The notes under the pieces: model-generated | What the model saw: only the letters and a program-made list of their open reading frames with translations | The model's database searches: none | Told to the model about the DNA's origin: nothing | Shown: positions 19,772 through 28,060 of the stretch, piece by piece | How positions within the stretch are numbered: the first letter of the stretch is position 1 | How the letters are laid out: every line of letters starts with the position of its first letter | Source of the DNA: Kallotenue papyrolyticum | GTDB taxonomy: Bacteria > Chloroflexota > Chloroflexia > Chloroflexales > Kallotenuaceae | Assembly: GCF_000526415.1 (NCBI RefSeq) | Contig: NZ_JAGA01000003.1 | Location: 992,001 to 1,056,000 of the forward strand | Direction of reading: 5' to 3' | DNA: 64,000 nucleotides | Program-made: the position numbers and the translations under genes

Positions 19772-20569
19772 CTATGCCGGCGCAGCCACAAAGTCAATCT
19801 CCAGGCGCACCTCATCGGCGACGCTGGCGACCTGCGGCACGCGCGGAATGGAGATACCAAAATCGGCGTAGCGGATGGTGGTGGCAGCGCTACCCTCCAG
19901 CCGCGTGGCAGAGACCGGCGTGACGGTGACATCAAAGGTCACCTCGCGCGTCACATCGCGGATCGTCAGCTCACCGACGATCTGAAAGGTGTAGCTCTGG
20001 CCGATCTGCGCGCTCTGCGGCAGGCCCAGCAGCTGGGTAGGCGCGAAGCTGATGAACTCGTACTGATCGGTCTCCAGAATCCGGTTCTTGATCGCCCGGT
20101 TACGAAACTCGTTGTCGGTGGTTAGCGTGCGCGCGTTGACCTGAATCACGCCCACGCGACTGCGGGTCGGGTCGGCGGGATCGACGGCGATCTCGCCGGC
20201 CACCTGGTTGGTGGTGCCGACCACGGTCTTGGGGACGTTGTTAAGCACCTCGTCGATGACGAAGCGCACTTGGGATTCGGCGGGCACGATGCGCATGATG
20301 ATCGGCGCGGCAGCGGTCGCGCCAGCAGCATCGCCCGTGGACGTGGCGGTGGTTGCGGCGCTGGCGTCCGTTGGCGTGGCGTCGCTGGCTGTGGCAGTCG
20401 CGCGTGGCGCCGTCGGCGATGGCGCGCTGGCGGTCTCCGTGGCCAGCGGGATGGCCTGCAGCGGCGCGCTGGCCTCCTGGGGCGCGCGGAACACGCTGTA
20501 GGCGCTCAGCGCCACGCCGACGACCAGCGCCGTCAGCAGTGTTGCAACGATGAACCGAATACGCAGCAT
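19772..20569 (-). CDS. YceI-family periplasmic/secreted lipid-binding protein
   Basis: YceI proteins are lipocalin-like beta barrels that bind isoprenoids or amphiphiles outside the cytoplasm. There is an N-terminal membrane anchor or signal (residues 5-25), a Thr/Ala/Ser-rich linker to about 90, and the YceI domain from about 98: RFVIDEVLNNVPKTVVGTT, FRNRAIKNRILET, TIRDVTREVTFDVTV and YADFGISIP. It is the first gene of the operon with the response regulator and kinase and is preceded by a repeat-type promoter at 20623-20668. GAGGAG precedes the ATG. Confidence 0.93.
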   Translation of the reverse strand: MLRIRFIVATLLTALVVGVALSAYSVFRAPQEASAPLQAIPLATETASAPSPTAPRATATASDATPTDASAATTATSTGDAAGATAAAPIIMRIVPAESQVRFVIDEVLNNVPKTVVGTTNQVAGEIAVDPADPTRSRVGVIQVNARTLTTDNEFRNRAIKNRILETDQYEFISFAPTQLLGLPQSAQIGQSYTFQIVGELTIRDVTREVTFDVTVTPVSATRLEGSAATTIRYADFGISIPRVPQVASVADEVRLEIDFVAAPA

Positions 20570-20622
20570 GGCGATCAGCTCCTCTGCTCAATGGCTGCGA
20601 TGGTCCCTCCCGGGACGACTTC

Positions 20623-20668
20623 AGCTTACCGGGAAGATGTTCAGAACATATGTAGATTGTATGAGAAA
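20623..20668 (-). promoter_or_regulatory. Tandem 11-bp repeat promoter of the YceI-regulator-kinase operon
   Basis: Minus strand: TTTCTCATACA (weak), then ATCTACATATG, then TTCTGAACATC (20668 down to 20636), a 7-nt gap, and the -10 TAAGCT (20628-20623). Confidence 0.72.
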
Positions 20669-20731
20669 GCGCTGAGGCTGATCGCCGGCGCGACATCGCG
20701 TGCGCCACCGGGCGTGGCTATGGCTTAAGCT

Positions 20732-20777
20732 TTCTTTGCATCGGCTACACATCTTCTAAACATGCGCCTGGTACAGT
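20732..20777 (+). promoter_or_regulatory. Tandem 11-bp repeat promoter of the dioxygenase gene
   Basis: Plus strand: TTCTTTGCATC (20732-20742), then GGCTACACATC, then TTCTAAACATG (ending 20764), a 7-nt gap, then the -10 TACAGT (20772-20777) with an extended TGG. The repeats cover the -35 position. Confidence 0.72.
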
Positions 20778-20835
20778 CACACCATCGATAGCGACGCGCG
20801 CGCTTCGCCGCGTGCAGATGCTGCAGGAGGATAGT

Positions 20836-21720
20836 GTGGACCACGATGATCGACCGATTGGCCGACTGTTGAGTCGGCGTGAAGCGCTGGCCCTGCTTGG
20901 CGCAGCCGGCCTGGGGGTGCTGGTAGGCTGTGCGCCCAAGAGCACAGAGGCGCCCCAGCCAACCGGCCTGGCCAGCGCGGCCCCGCCCTCCCTCAACCCC
21001 GAAGTGCAAACGGCCGTGGCGACGGCAACCGCCAATCCCGCAGGGACGGCAACCACGCCGACGAGCATCGCCGAGCTACCGAACTGCGTTGCGACGCCGG
21101 AGCAGACCGTCGGCCCCTACTACGCCGATGTGCAGCTCAACCGTTCCGACGTGCGCAGCGACACCAGCACCGGTGTGGTTAAGGAAGGGGTTCCCCTCCA
21201 GTTGACCATCCGCGTCTCGCAGATCAGCGGTACCGGCTGCGCGCCGCTGCCGGGCGCGATCGTCGAGATCTGGCACTGCGACGCGCAGGGGGTGTATTCG
21301 GCCTTTGCCCAGGAGGGCACGGCCAACCAGAACTTCCTGCGCGGCTACCAGACCACCGACGCGAACGGCCAGGTGCAGTTCACCACGATCTATCCCGGCT
21401 GGTACCAGGGGCGCACCGTGCACATCCACTTCAAGGTGCACACCACCGGCGCGAACGGCCAGGCTTATGAGTTCACCTCGCAGCTATACTTTGATGACGC
21501 GATCAGCGATCAGGTCTTCAGCCGTCCACCCTACAACGCCAAGGGCCGGCGCGATCAGACCAACGCCACGGACGGCATCTACCGCGACGGCGGCGAGCAA
21601 CTGATGCTCACGCTCACACCTGTCGGCGACGGTTATGCTGCGAGCTTCCACGTCGGCCTCGATCTGTCGGACAGCGGCGTCGGCGCGGCCGATCGAATGG
21701 GCGGCGGGCTGCGTCCATAA
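20836..21720 (+). CDS. Exported intradiol ring-cleavage dioxygenase-family protein
   Basis: Fold of catechol/protocatechuate 1,2/3,4-dioxygenases, which cleave aromatic diols between the hydroxyls with non-haem Fe(III). The N-terminus has a twin-arginine-like SRREALALLGAAG stretch ending in a lipobox (LVGC), so it is probably a Tat-exported lipoprotein. The catalytic domain starts at about residue 85 (QTVGPYYADV) and includes PGAIVEIWHCDAQGVYS and PGWYQGRTVHIHFKVH, which supply the Tyr and His iron ligands. GTG 20836 is chosen because AGGAGG (20825-20830) lies 5 nt before it. The promoter is of the repeat type shared with the DedA, YceI and repeat-protein genes. Confidence 0.9.
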   Translation: MDHDDRPIGRLLSRREALALLGAAGLGVLVGCAPKSTEAPQPTGLASAAPPSLNPEVQTAVATATANPAGTATTPTSIAELPNCVATPEQTVGPYYADVQLNRSDVRSDTSTGVVKEGVPLQLTIRVSQISGTGCAPLPGAIVEIWHCDAQGVYSAFAQEGTANQNFLRGYQTTDANGQVQFTTIYPGWYQGRTVHIHFKVHTTGANGQAYEFTSQLYFDDAISDQVFSRPPYNAKGRRDQTNATDGIYRDGGEQLMLTLTPVGDGYAASFHVGLDLSDSGVGAADRMGGGLRP

Positions 21721-21810
21721 CCGTCCACAGCGCCGGCGCTACGGCATGCTCTGGGCAGACGTGGCGCCGACGCGTCGGCGCGCAGCATAGCTCCGGCCTG
21801 GACAGCAAGC

Positions 21811-21844
21811 AGCGTGGCGGATGGCTGGCGCCATCCGCCACGCT
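21811..21844. terminator. Strong hairpin between convergent genes
   Basis: A perfect 14-bp stem (21811-21824 with 21831-21844) and 6-nt loop between the dioxygenase gene and the convergent repeat-protein gene. No T-run follows. Confidence 0.65.
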
Positions 21845-21868
21845 ACGCACCAGGAGCGCGTGGCACGC

Positions 21869-22627
21869 CTAGGCGTCAGCCGAACCCGGTGTGGCTGCGG
21901 GCGAGGCCGACGGCGCGGGCGAGGCCGACGGCGCGCCCCACCACCCGCGCGGACCACGGCCCCGCCCGGGATGCGCCAGCAGGTCGGCGCCGCGCGCCTG
22001 CAACCGGCTGTAGATCGCGTCGGCCTGCGCCTGGGTCAGTGTGCCATTGGCCACCGCCTGATCGAGCTGCGTTTTGGCGGCAGCCAGTGCTGCGTCGATC
22101 ACCGCCTGCTCGCTGGTACCCTGCGCCTGAGCGATCGCCGCCAGGGTCTCGCCGTTGCGCAGCCGGCTGATCAGCTCATCCGCGCTCAAGTTGAGCGCGC
22201 CTGCGGCGGCGTTGAGCATCGCCTCCTTGAGGCCGGCAACGTGCGGACCGAAGCCCTTGCCGCCCCATCCGAAGCCCTTACCGCCCCGTCCGAAGAGCGG
22301 GCGGAAGTCGCCTTGCTGCAGACGCTGCTTGAGCGCGTCGGCCTGGGCCTGGGTCAGACGGCCCTGCTGCACCGCCTCGTCCGCCGTGCTGCTGCCGGCG
22401 CTGACGATGGCGCTGTTGAGCTGATCGCGCGTGATGTTCAGCGCCGCGGCCAGCTTGTCCAGAAAGGTATTCCAGAGCGAGCCGGCGGCGGGCGCGGGCG
22501 AGGCCGATGGCGCGGGCGAGGCGGTCTGCGCCGCCGCAGTCGAGCTGCGGATCGCCGGCGCGGCGATCACGCCCAGCACCAGCCCAACCACCAGCGCGGC
22601 GGTGACGATCCACGTTCGTCGTTGCAT
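21869..22627 (-). CDS. Secreted low-complexity repeat protein, unknown function
   Basis: A 252-residue exported protein with a signal peptide (about 1-33), a Pro/Ser/Ala linker, and two helical repeats. Each repeat combines an LAAALNITRDQLNSAI-like part with a GRLTQAQADALKQRL-like part (about residues 60-105 and 140-215). A Gly-rich segment (GRGGKGFGWGGKGFG) separates them and a second Ser/Pro/Ala tail closes the protein. The repeats resemble secreted proteins with DUF2680-like helical hairpins; no enzymatic motif is visible. Its promoter belongs to the repeat-type set of this region, so it is likely a target of the neighbouring two-component system. Confidence 0.8.
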   Translation of the reverse strand: MQRRTWIVTAALVVGLVLGVIAAPAIRSSTAAAQTASPAPSASPAPAAGSLWNTFLDKLAAALNITRDQLNSAIVSAGSSTADEAVQQGRLTQAQADALKQRLQQGDFRPLFGRGGKGFGWGGKGFGPHVAGLKEAMLNAAAGALNLSADELISRLRNGETLAAIAQAQGTSEQAVIDAALAAAKTQLDQAVANGTLTQAQADAIYSRLQARGADLLAHPGRGRGPRGWWGAPSASPAPSASPAATPGSADA

Positions 22628-22698
22628 ACGCGGTGTCTCCTCCTACGAACGGACTGAGCTTCTGGAGCAGCCCATGCACTCGACCGCTCCTTAAGCAT

Positions 22699-22744
22699 AC
22701 GATAGCAAGCAGCTATGAAGAAGTTGTTCAGAAATGATAAGGAA
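22699..22744 (-). promoter_or_regulatory. Tandem 11-bp repeat promoter of the secreted repeat protein
   Basis: Minus strand: TTCCTTATCAT, then TTCTGAACAAC, then TTCTTCATAGC (22744 down to 22712), a 7-nt gap, then the -10 TATCGT (22704-22699). Confidence 0.72.
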
Positions 22745-22992
22745 TTGCTATGGATGTACGGTGATTGACCAAACGGTCACGGCGCGACGATGCTGCGGCC
22801 CACCTTGCGCCGCATGCAGCGCCTGTGAGGCGTGGCAGCCCGCCCTCAGCCATTTGTCATTGTGCCGCAATCGCAACCGAGCGCCCGCATCCGTACAATG
22901 ATGGTGGCACTATCGAGCGGCTCGGGTTAGAATCGCCGCTGCGCTGGTGATGGAGCACCGGCGCCACCGTTTAATGCGTGAAGGAGACGTGC
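22745..22992. other. Intergenic region with a palindrome and a -10-like element
   Basis: Between the divergent repeat-protein and GHL10 genes. It holds TGACC-N4-GGTCA at 22766-22779, an operator-like inverted repeat, and TACAAT at 22894-22899, a probable -10 for the GHL10 gene. AAGGAG at 22981-22986 serves its GTG start. I see no convincing gene in it. Confidence 0.5.
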
Positions 22993-25242
22993 GTGCCTCG
23001 CTTGCTTGCTGTTGTGATCCTGCTGGCGCTGCTGATCGGCCCCGCGCCGCTGCGCGCCCAGGCAGCGCCCGCGCAACTGCGTGCCTTCTGGGTGGATGCC
23101 TTTCACGACGGGATCAAGACACCGGCGCAGACGCGCCAATTGATCGCCGATGTACGCCGGGCCGGCGCCAACGCCCTGTTTGTGCAGGTACGCCGCCGCG
23201 CCGACAGTTACTTCCGCGATACGTTTGAGCCGGTCGCCAGCGATGTCGCCCCCGGCTACGATCCGCTGGCCGATCTGATTGCGCAGGCGCGCGCGCAGGA
23301 CATCCAGGTGCACGCCTGGGTCGTGACCTTTCCGGCTTGGCGCGACGGCTACGCTCAGCCCGACCGTAACCATGTCTGGTATCAGCACGGTCCCAACCAG
23401 GCCGGCTGGGACAACTGGTTCACGCGCGATATCGATGGCCGCGCCGGCGAGTGCGCCGCGCCCGGCGACTGCGGCTACTTCCTCGATCCAGGCCATCCCG
23501 CCGTCGCCGACTACACCATCAAGGCGCTGATGCATCTGGTACGGCGCTACGATATCGACGGCCTGCACCTAGACTACGTGCGCTACCCGAGCGCGCGCTA
23601 CGGCTACAACCCCGTCAGTCTGGAGCGCTTCCGCCGCGCCACGGGCCGCAGCGATACGCCCGCACCGGACGATACGCAGTGGATGCAGTGGCGGCGCGAT
23701 CAGGTTACGAAGCTGGTGAAGCGCCTGTATCTGGAGATCAACGCGGTCAAGCCGCAGGTGACGCTCTCGGTGGCAGCCATCGCCTGGGGCGCGGCACCGC
23801 CCAACGGCGACTGGAGCCGCAGCTCGCCGTTTGTACGTACCCTGCAAGACTGGCGCGGCTGGCTGGAGGCCGGCTACATCGACTTCGCGATCCCGATGGT
23901 GTACAACCGTGAAGACGGCGGACAACAGCAGAGCTGGTACGACGGCTGGGTTGACTACGTGCGCCACAACCAGGGACGGCGCGCCGCAGGCATCGGCATC
24001 GGCGCATGGCTCAACACCGCCGACCAGAATCTGGCGCAGATCCGGCGTGGCGCCGATGCTGGCATCGGCGTGGTGCTGTACTCCTACGCCCTGCCCGTGG
24101 CCGGCGACCGCGGCGCGTTTCTGGATCGCCTGCGGCGCGAGGTGTGGAACGACAACGCGCCCGCCCCACGCTTTGCCTGGAAGACGCAGCCCAACGCCGG
24201 TCACCTGTTGGGGCAGGTCCTCCTTGATGGCGCACCCGCCGATGGCCTAACGCTGCGGCTGAGCGATGGCGCGCGCGACAGCTACACCACCACCGACGCC
24301 ACCGGCAGCTTCGGCATGGTCGACCTGCCGCCCGGCAGCTACCGGCTGAGTCTGCGCAACCCGTTCAGCGCTAGCGATTGGAACACGGATGTGACGATCA
24401 GCGCCGGACGTGTTACCACGCTGACGATCCCCTTGGCGCAGCGCGATGCAGCGGCGGAGTTTACGCCCGCCGCGCCCGACAGCGCCTTTGGCGCGCTGTG
24501 GAACCGCACCGATCAGCCGGTGGCGCAGGGGCGCGTCACACGCTCCTGGATGTGGGGCCCGCAGCCCTTCGCCACCGGCAGCGAGCGCTACGCCGAAGCA
24601 CCAGGCGGCCGGCGTCTGGTGCAATACTGGGACAAAAGCCGCATGGAGATCACCAATCCAGGCGGCAATCGCAATGACCTCTGGTTTGTCACCAACGGAC
24701 TGCTGACCAAGGAGTTGATCAGCGGGCGGGTGCAGGTGGGCAACGCCGGCTTTGTGGAGCGCGCGCCGGCCAACGTGCCGGTCGCCGGCGATCCCGACGA
24801 CCCCAATGGTCCAACCTATGCCTCGTTCGCGGCGCACGCCTCGCTCAACGGCGACCGGCGCGCCACACCGGCGGTGGGCGCCACGATCGCTCAGACCATT
24901 CGGCGCGACGGCACGCTCGGCTTTGACCAGGCGCTGCTGCGCTACGGTGTGCAGAACGTCGAATACAACCGCGAGCTAGGCCACAACATCCCCAACGTCT
25001 TCCGCGATTACTTCGGCACGCTGCCGCTGGATTGGGTCTTTGTGCTGGGCTACCCAATCACCGAGCCCTTCTGGGCCAACGTCAAGGTCGGTGGGCAAGT
25101 CAAGGATGTGCTGATCCAGGTCTATGAGCGGCGCGTGCTGACCTACACGCCCGCCAATCCGGCGCAGTACCGCGTCGAGATGGGCAACGTCGGGCAGCAC
25201 TACTGGCGCTGGCGCTACGGCTCCACGCCCTGGCAGCGCTGA
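22993..25242 (+). CDS. Secreted GHL10 (family 10 glycoside hydrolase-like) protein
   Basis: A 749-residue exported protein. A signal peptide (about residues 1-23) precedes a GHL10/DUF187 TIM-barrel domain to about residue 400 (RAFWVDAFHDGIKTPAQT, DGLHLDYVRYPS, IPMVYNREDG). Next comes a carboxypeptidase-regulatory-like beta sandwich (about 405-475), then a 270-residue C-terminal module beginning FGALWNRTDQPVAQGRVTRS. I recognise that module from many secreted Chloroflexota proteins but know no named domain for it. The barrel would act on a polysaccharide or peptidoglycan-type glycan; the substrate is unknown. GTG 22993 is chosen for its 6-7 nt spacing from AAGGAG. An intrinsic terminator follows. 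Confidence 0.9.
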   Translation: MPRLLAVVILLALLIGPAPLRAQAAPAQLRAFWVDAFHDGIKTPAQTRQLIADVRRAGANALFVQVRRRADSYFRDTFEPVASDVAPGYDPLADLIAQARAQDIQVHAWVVTFPAWRDGYAQPDRNHVWYQHGPNQAGWDNWFTRDIDGRAGECAAPGDCGYFLDPGHPAVADYTIKALMHLVRRYDIDGLHLDYVRYPSARYGYNPVSLERFRRATGRSDTPAPDDTQWMQWRRDQVTKLVKRLYLEINAVKPQVTLSVAAIAWGAAPPNGDWSRSSPFVRTLQDWRGWLEAGYIDFAIPMVYNREDGGQQQSWYDGWVDYVRHNQGRRAAGIGIGAWLNTADQNLAQIRRGADAGIGVVLYSYALPVAGDRGAFLDRLRREVWNDNAPAPRFAWKTQPNAGHLLGQVLLDGAPADGLTLRLSDGARDSYTTTDATGSFGMVDLPPGSYRLSLRNPFSASDWNTDVTISAGRVTTLTIPLAQRDAAAEFTPAAPDSAFGALWNRTDQPVAQGRVTRSWMWGPQPFATGSERYAEAPGGRRLVQYWDKSRMEITNPGGNRNDLWFVTNGLLTKELISGRVQVGNAGFVERAPANVPVAGDPDDPNGPTYASFAAHASLNGDRRATPAVGATIAQTIRRDGTLGFDQALLRYGVQNVEYNRELGHNIPNVFRDYFGTLPLDWVFVLGYPITEPFWANVKVGGQVKDVLIQVYERRVLTYTPANPAQYRVEMGNVGQHYWRWRYGSTPWQR

Positions 25243-25267
25243 CCACGCCGATCACCAGTACAATGAA

Positions 25268-25300
25268 ACGCGACGGGCGATCGCACCCCGTCGCGTTTTT
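25268..25300 (+). terminator. Intrinsic terminator after the GHL10 gene
   Basis: A perfect 10-bp stem (25268-25277 with 25287-25296) followed by five T (25296-25300). Confidence 0.85.
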
Positions 25301-25318
25301 GATGCCAGGGAGCACAGC

Positions 25319-26971
25319 ATGTACGACGTGATCGTGGTCGGCGGCGGGCACAACGGCCTGACCTGCGCCTGCTACCTCCAGAAGGCCGGCCTGCGCGTGC
25401 TGGTACTGGAACGGCGCCCGATCGTCGGCGGCGCAGTCTGCACCGAAAGCATGTGGGACGGCTACCGCATCGATATCGGCTCGTCGGCGCACATCATGAT
25501 CCACCTCACGCCGGTGATCCGCGAGCTGGAGCTGGAGCGCTTCGGGCTGGAGTACATCGAGATGGATCCGTTCGCCTTCTACCCCCTGCCCGACGGCAGC
25601 GGCGCGATCGAGTTCTGGCGCGATCTGGACCGCACCTGCGCATCGATCGCCAGGGTCGCACCGCGCGACGCCGAGGCCTACCGCCGCTTCGTCGAGTTCT
25701 GGGGTGCGATCAACGAGGGCGTCTTCAAGGCCTTTCTCAAGCCGCCAACGCCCAGCAACCTGCTGGGCGCGATGCTGGGCGGCCAGTTCAGCCGCGCCGA
25801 GCGGGGCAGCACCGGCGGCGCGCTCGATACGCTGCGGCGCGTCTTCACCTCCTACGGCCAGGTGATCACCGAATGGTTCGAAAGCGAAGCCCTGCGCACG
25901 GCGCTGGCCTGGCTGGCGGCGCAGTCGGGACCGCCGCCGGACGAGATCGGCACCGCCGATTTCGCCGGCTGGCATGCCATGCTCCACCGCAGCGGCGCCA
26001 AACACCCGCGCGGCGGCTCCGGCATGCTGACTCAGGCGCTGCAACGCTGTCTCCAGCACTGGGGCGGCGAGGTGCGCCTGGAGGCCGAAGTCGCGCGCAT
26101 CGAGGTCGAGGGCGGCAGGGTGCGCGGCGTGCGCCTGGCGGACGGCGAAGGCATCGCGGCGCGCGCCGTCGTCTCCAACGCGCATGTACAGACCACCCTG
26201 CTCAAGCTGGTCGGCGCAGAACGGTTGCCCGGCGATCTGGCAGCGCGCGTAGGGCGCATTCGCGTCGGCAACGGCTTCGGCATGACCGTGCGCTGCGCCG
26301 CAGACGCGCTGCCCGACTACCTGGCCGCGCCATCGGGCGGGCAGCCGCATCCCAGTCACCACGGCCTGCAACTGCTCTGCCCCTCGCTCGGCTATCTCCA
26401 GCGCGCCTACGAGGACTACCGCCAGGGCCGACCGGCGCGCGATCCGGCGGTGATCGCCATGACCTTCTCGGCGATCGATCCCGATGTCGCACCACCGGGC
26501 AAACACACCGTCTTTCTGTGGGGGCAGTACCACCCGTACGAGCTGAGCAACGGCGAGCATTGGGACGCCATCGCCGAGCGCGAGGCCGACAAGCTGCTGG
26601 AGGTGCTCTACCGCTACGCCCCCAATATGCGCGGCGCGATCAGGCAGCGCTTCATCCAGACGCCGCTAGATCTGGAGCGCCGTCTGGGCCTGCTGCGCGG
26701 CAACGTGATGCATGTTGAAATGTCGTTTGACCAGATGTTCTGTTTCCGCCCTCTGCCGGAGCTGTCGGCCTACCGCGTGCCGGGCATCGCCGGCCTGTAT
26801 CTGACCGGCGCCTCGACCCATCCCGGCGGCGGCGTGTTTGCCGCCTCGGGCTACAACACCGCGCAGGTGGTGCTGCGCGACGCGCGTCCCCGGCGCTGGT
26901 GGGCGGTAGCCGGCCTGGCAGCCGGCGCCGCTGGCGCGGCGTTGGTGGCACACCGGCGGCGCAACACCTGA
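25319..26971 (+). CDS. Phytoene-desaturase-like FAD-dependent oxidoreductase
   Basis: A 550-residue flavoprotein of the CrtI/PYROXD2-like group. The N-terminal dinucleotide-binding VVGGGHNGLTCACYLQKAG is at residues 6-24, followed by ERRPIVGGAVCTE, and the C-terminal FAD-closing motif is GLYLTGASTHPGGGVFAASGYN. A hydrophobic segment near the end (about 525-543) would anchor it to the membrane. The closest named relatives desaturate carotenoids, but many proteins of this group have no known substrate. It lies alone between the GHL10 terminator and the convergent DUF5667 gene (7-nt gap). Confidence 0.88.
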   Translation: MYDVIVVGGGHNGLTCACYLQKAGLRVLVLERRPIVGGAVCTESMWDGYRIDIGSSAHIMIHLTPVIRELELERFGLEYIEMDPFAFYPLPDGSGAIEFWRDLDRTCASIARVAPRDAEAYRRFVEFWGAINEGVFKAFLKPPTPSNLLGAMLGGQFSRAERGSTGGALDTLRRVFTSYGQVITEWFESEALRTALAWLAAQSGPPPDEIGTADFAGWHAMLHRSGAKHPRGGSGMLTQALQRCLQHWGGEVRLEAEVARIEVEGGRVRGVRLADGEGIAARAVVSNAHVQTTLLKLVGAERLPGDLAARVGRIRVGNGFGMTVRCAADALPDYLAAPSGGQPHPSHHGLQLLCPSLGYLQRAYEDYRQGRPARDPAVIAMTFSAIDPDVAPPGKHTVFLWGQYHPYELSNGEHWDAIAEREADKLLEVLYRYAPNMRGAIRQRFIQTPLDLERRLGLLRGNVMHVEMSFDQMFCFRPLPELSAYRVPGIAGLYLTGASTHPGGGVFAASGYNTAQVVLRDARPRRWWAVAGLAAGAAGAALVAHRRRNT

Positions 26972-26978
26972 AACGGGC

Positions 26979-28031
26979 CTAGTTGTCGCGACCTTTGCCC
27001 TTGCCGCGCTCGACCGACGCAGGGGACGGCCTGGCCGGGCGCTGGCGATCCGGCGACGCTGCCCTGGGCCGCTCGGGCGGCTTCGGCCGGTCGGCCTGCG
27101 GCAGCGGTTTGGCGCGCTCGGCTGGAGGCACGGCGGACGCCGTCCTAGCCGCTTCCGACACCGGGTGTGGCGCTGCCACCGGCGGTGCTGTCGCCGCCGC
27201 CGGCGACCAACGGCTATCGCGCCCCTCAGGCCACGCCGGCGGCACGGGCCTGGCCGTTGGCACAGGCGTTGACCGGGGGAGCGGCAGAACGGGCAGAGAG
27301 CGTGCCCCGGGCCGGGCCGTACTGGCCCAACGGGCCAGCGCCAGCGCCGCGTCGAGCACCGCCTGCTCATCCGGCGCTGCCTGTCCGGCATACGCCGCCA
27401 GCCGGCGCACATGGGCATCGCCATCCGCATGCAGCCGCATCAGCAGCCTGGACTGCTCGGCGGCCGGCAGCACGGCAATCGCCTCCAGCGCGCGGCCGTA
27501 GGCCTGTTCCAAACCTGCTGTCAGGCGTGCGTCAGGCGCGTGGCCACGCTCCAGCATCTGCACCGTCTCGCTGACGCGCCGGTCGGCCAGCCACAAGGCC
27601 ACGCTGACGCGCCCTGCAGGCGTGCGCTGGAGCCGCCACCACAACTCCTCACCGGCCCGCTTCCAGCCATAGAGCCGATCGCCGGGCAGCGCTCGGGCTG
27701 CCACCGCCGTCACACTGCTCAGGCCCAGCACGAGGCACAGCAGACAGAGCAGTACGCCGCGCCTGACGCGTCGGGTACATTGTCGCTCGCGCTGTCGCTG
27801 GGCGAGCACCGCCTGGCGCAGACGCCGGCGCGCCACGGTGCGCGCAGTCGGCTCGAGCTCGATCGCGGCCAGCGCGCGTAACGAACGCGCAACCTCCAGC
27901 AACGGCGCCAGCCGCGCTGCCGAGGATGGATAACGCAGCAACAGGCGTTCGGGGGGCAGAACGTCGAGTTGGTCGATGCAAGCGTCGAGCACGGCGTCTA
28001 GCCGTTCGTGCGCCGGCCAGGGCTGCAACAT
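26979..28031 (-). CDS. DUF5667 domain protein, probable membrane partner of the ECF sigma factor
   Basis: A 350-residue protein with a cytoplasmic N-terminal helical part, one membrane helix (about residues 90-112) and an outer DUF5667 domain (ALPGDRLYGWKRAGEELWW) of about 130 residues. A Pro/Ala/Arg-rich basic tail ends the protein. It is encoded 29 nt after the ECF sigma factor gene, the position typical of membrane anti-sigma or sigma-regulating proteins. The link to sigma control is by context only. Confidence 0.82.
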   Translation of the reverse strand: MLQPWPAHERLDAVLDACIDQLDVLPPERLLLRYPSSAARLAPLLEVARSLRALAAIELEPTARTVARRRLRQAVLAQRQRERQCTRRVRRGVLLCLLCLVLGLSSVTAVAARALPGDRLYGWKRAGEELWWRLQRTPAGRVSVALWLADRRVSETVQMLERGHAPDARLTAGLEQAYGRALEAIAVLPAAEQSRLLMRLHADGDAHVRRLAAYAGQAAPDEQAVLDAALALARWASTARPGARSLPVLPLPRSTPVPTARPVPPAWPEGRDSRWSPAAATAPPVAAPHPVSEAARTASAVPPAERAKPLPQADRPKPPERPRAASPDRQRPARPSPASVERGKGKGRDN

Positions 28032-28060
28032 GTCGTGTCATCCGTTGTGACGGGCGGCGC

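Noticed and set aside
17487-22696. CTTAAGC near three of the tandem-repeat promoters (17487, 20724, 22690)
   Set aside because: Its position relative to the -10 differs between the promoters (downstream in two, upstream in one), so it is not part of the fixed-spacing site.
25100-26560. A 486-codon open frame on the minus strand over the CrtI-like gene
   Set aside because: Antisense shadow; the plus-strand gene has complete FAD-binding motifs.
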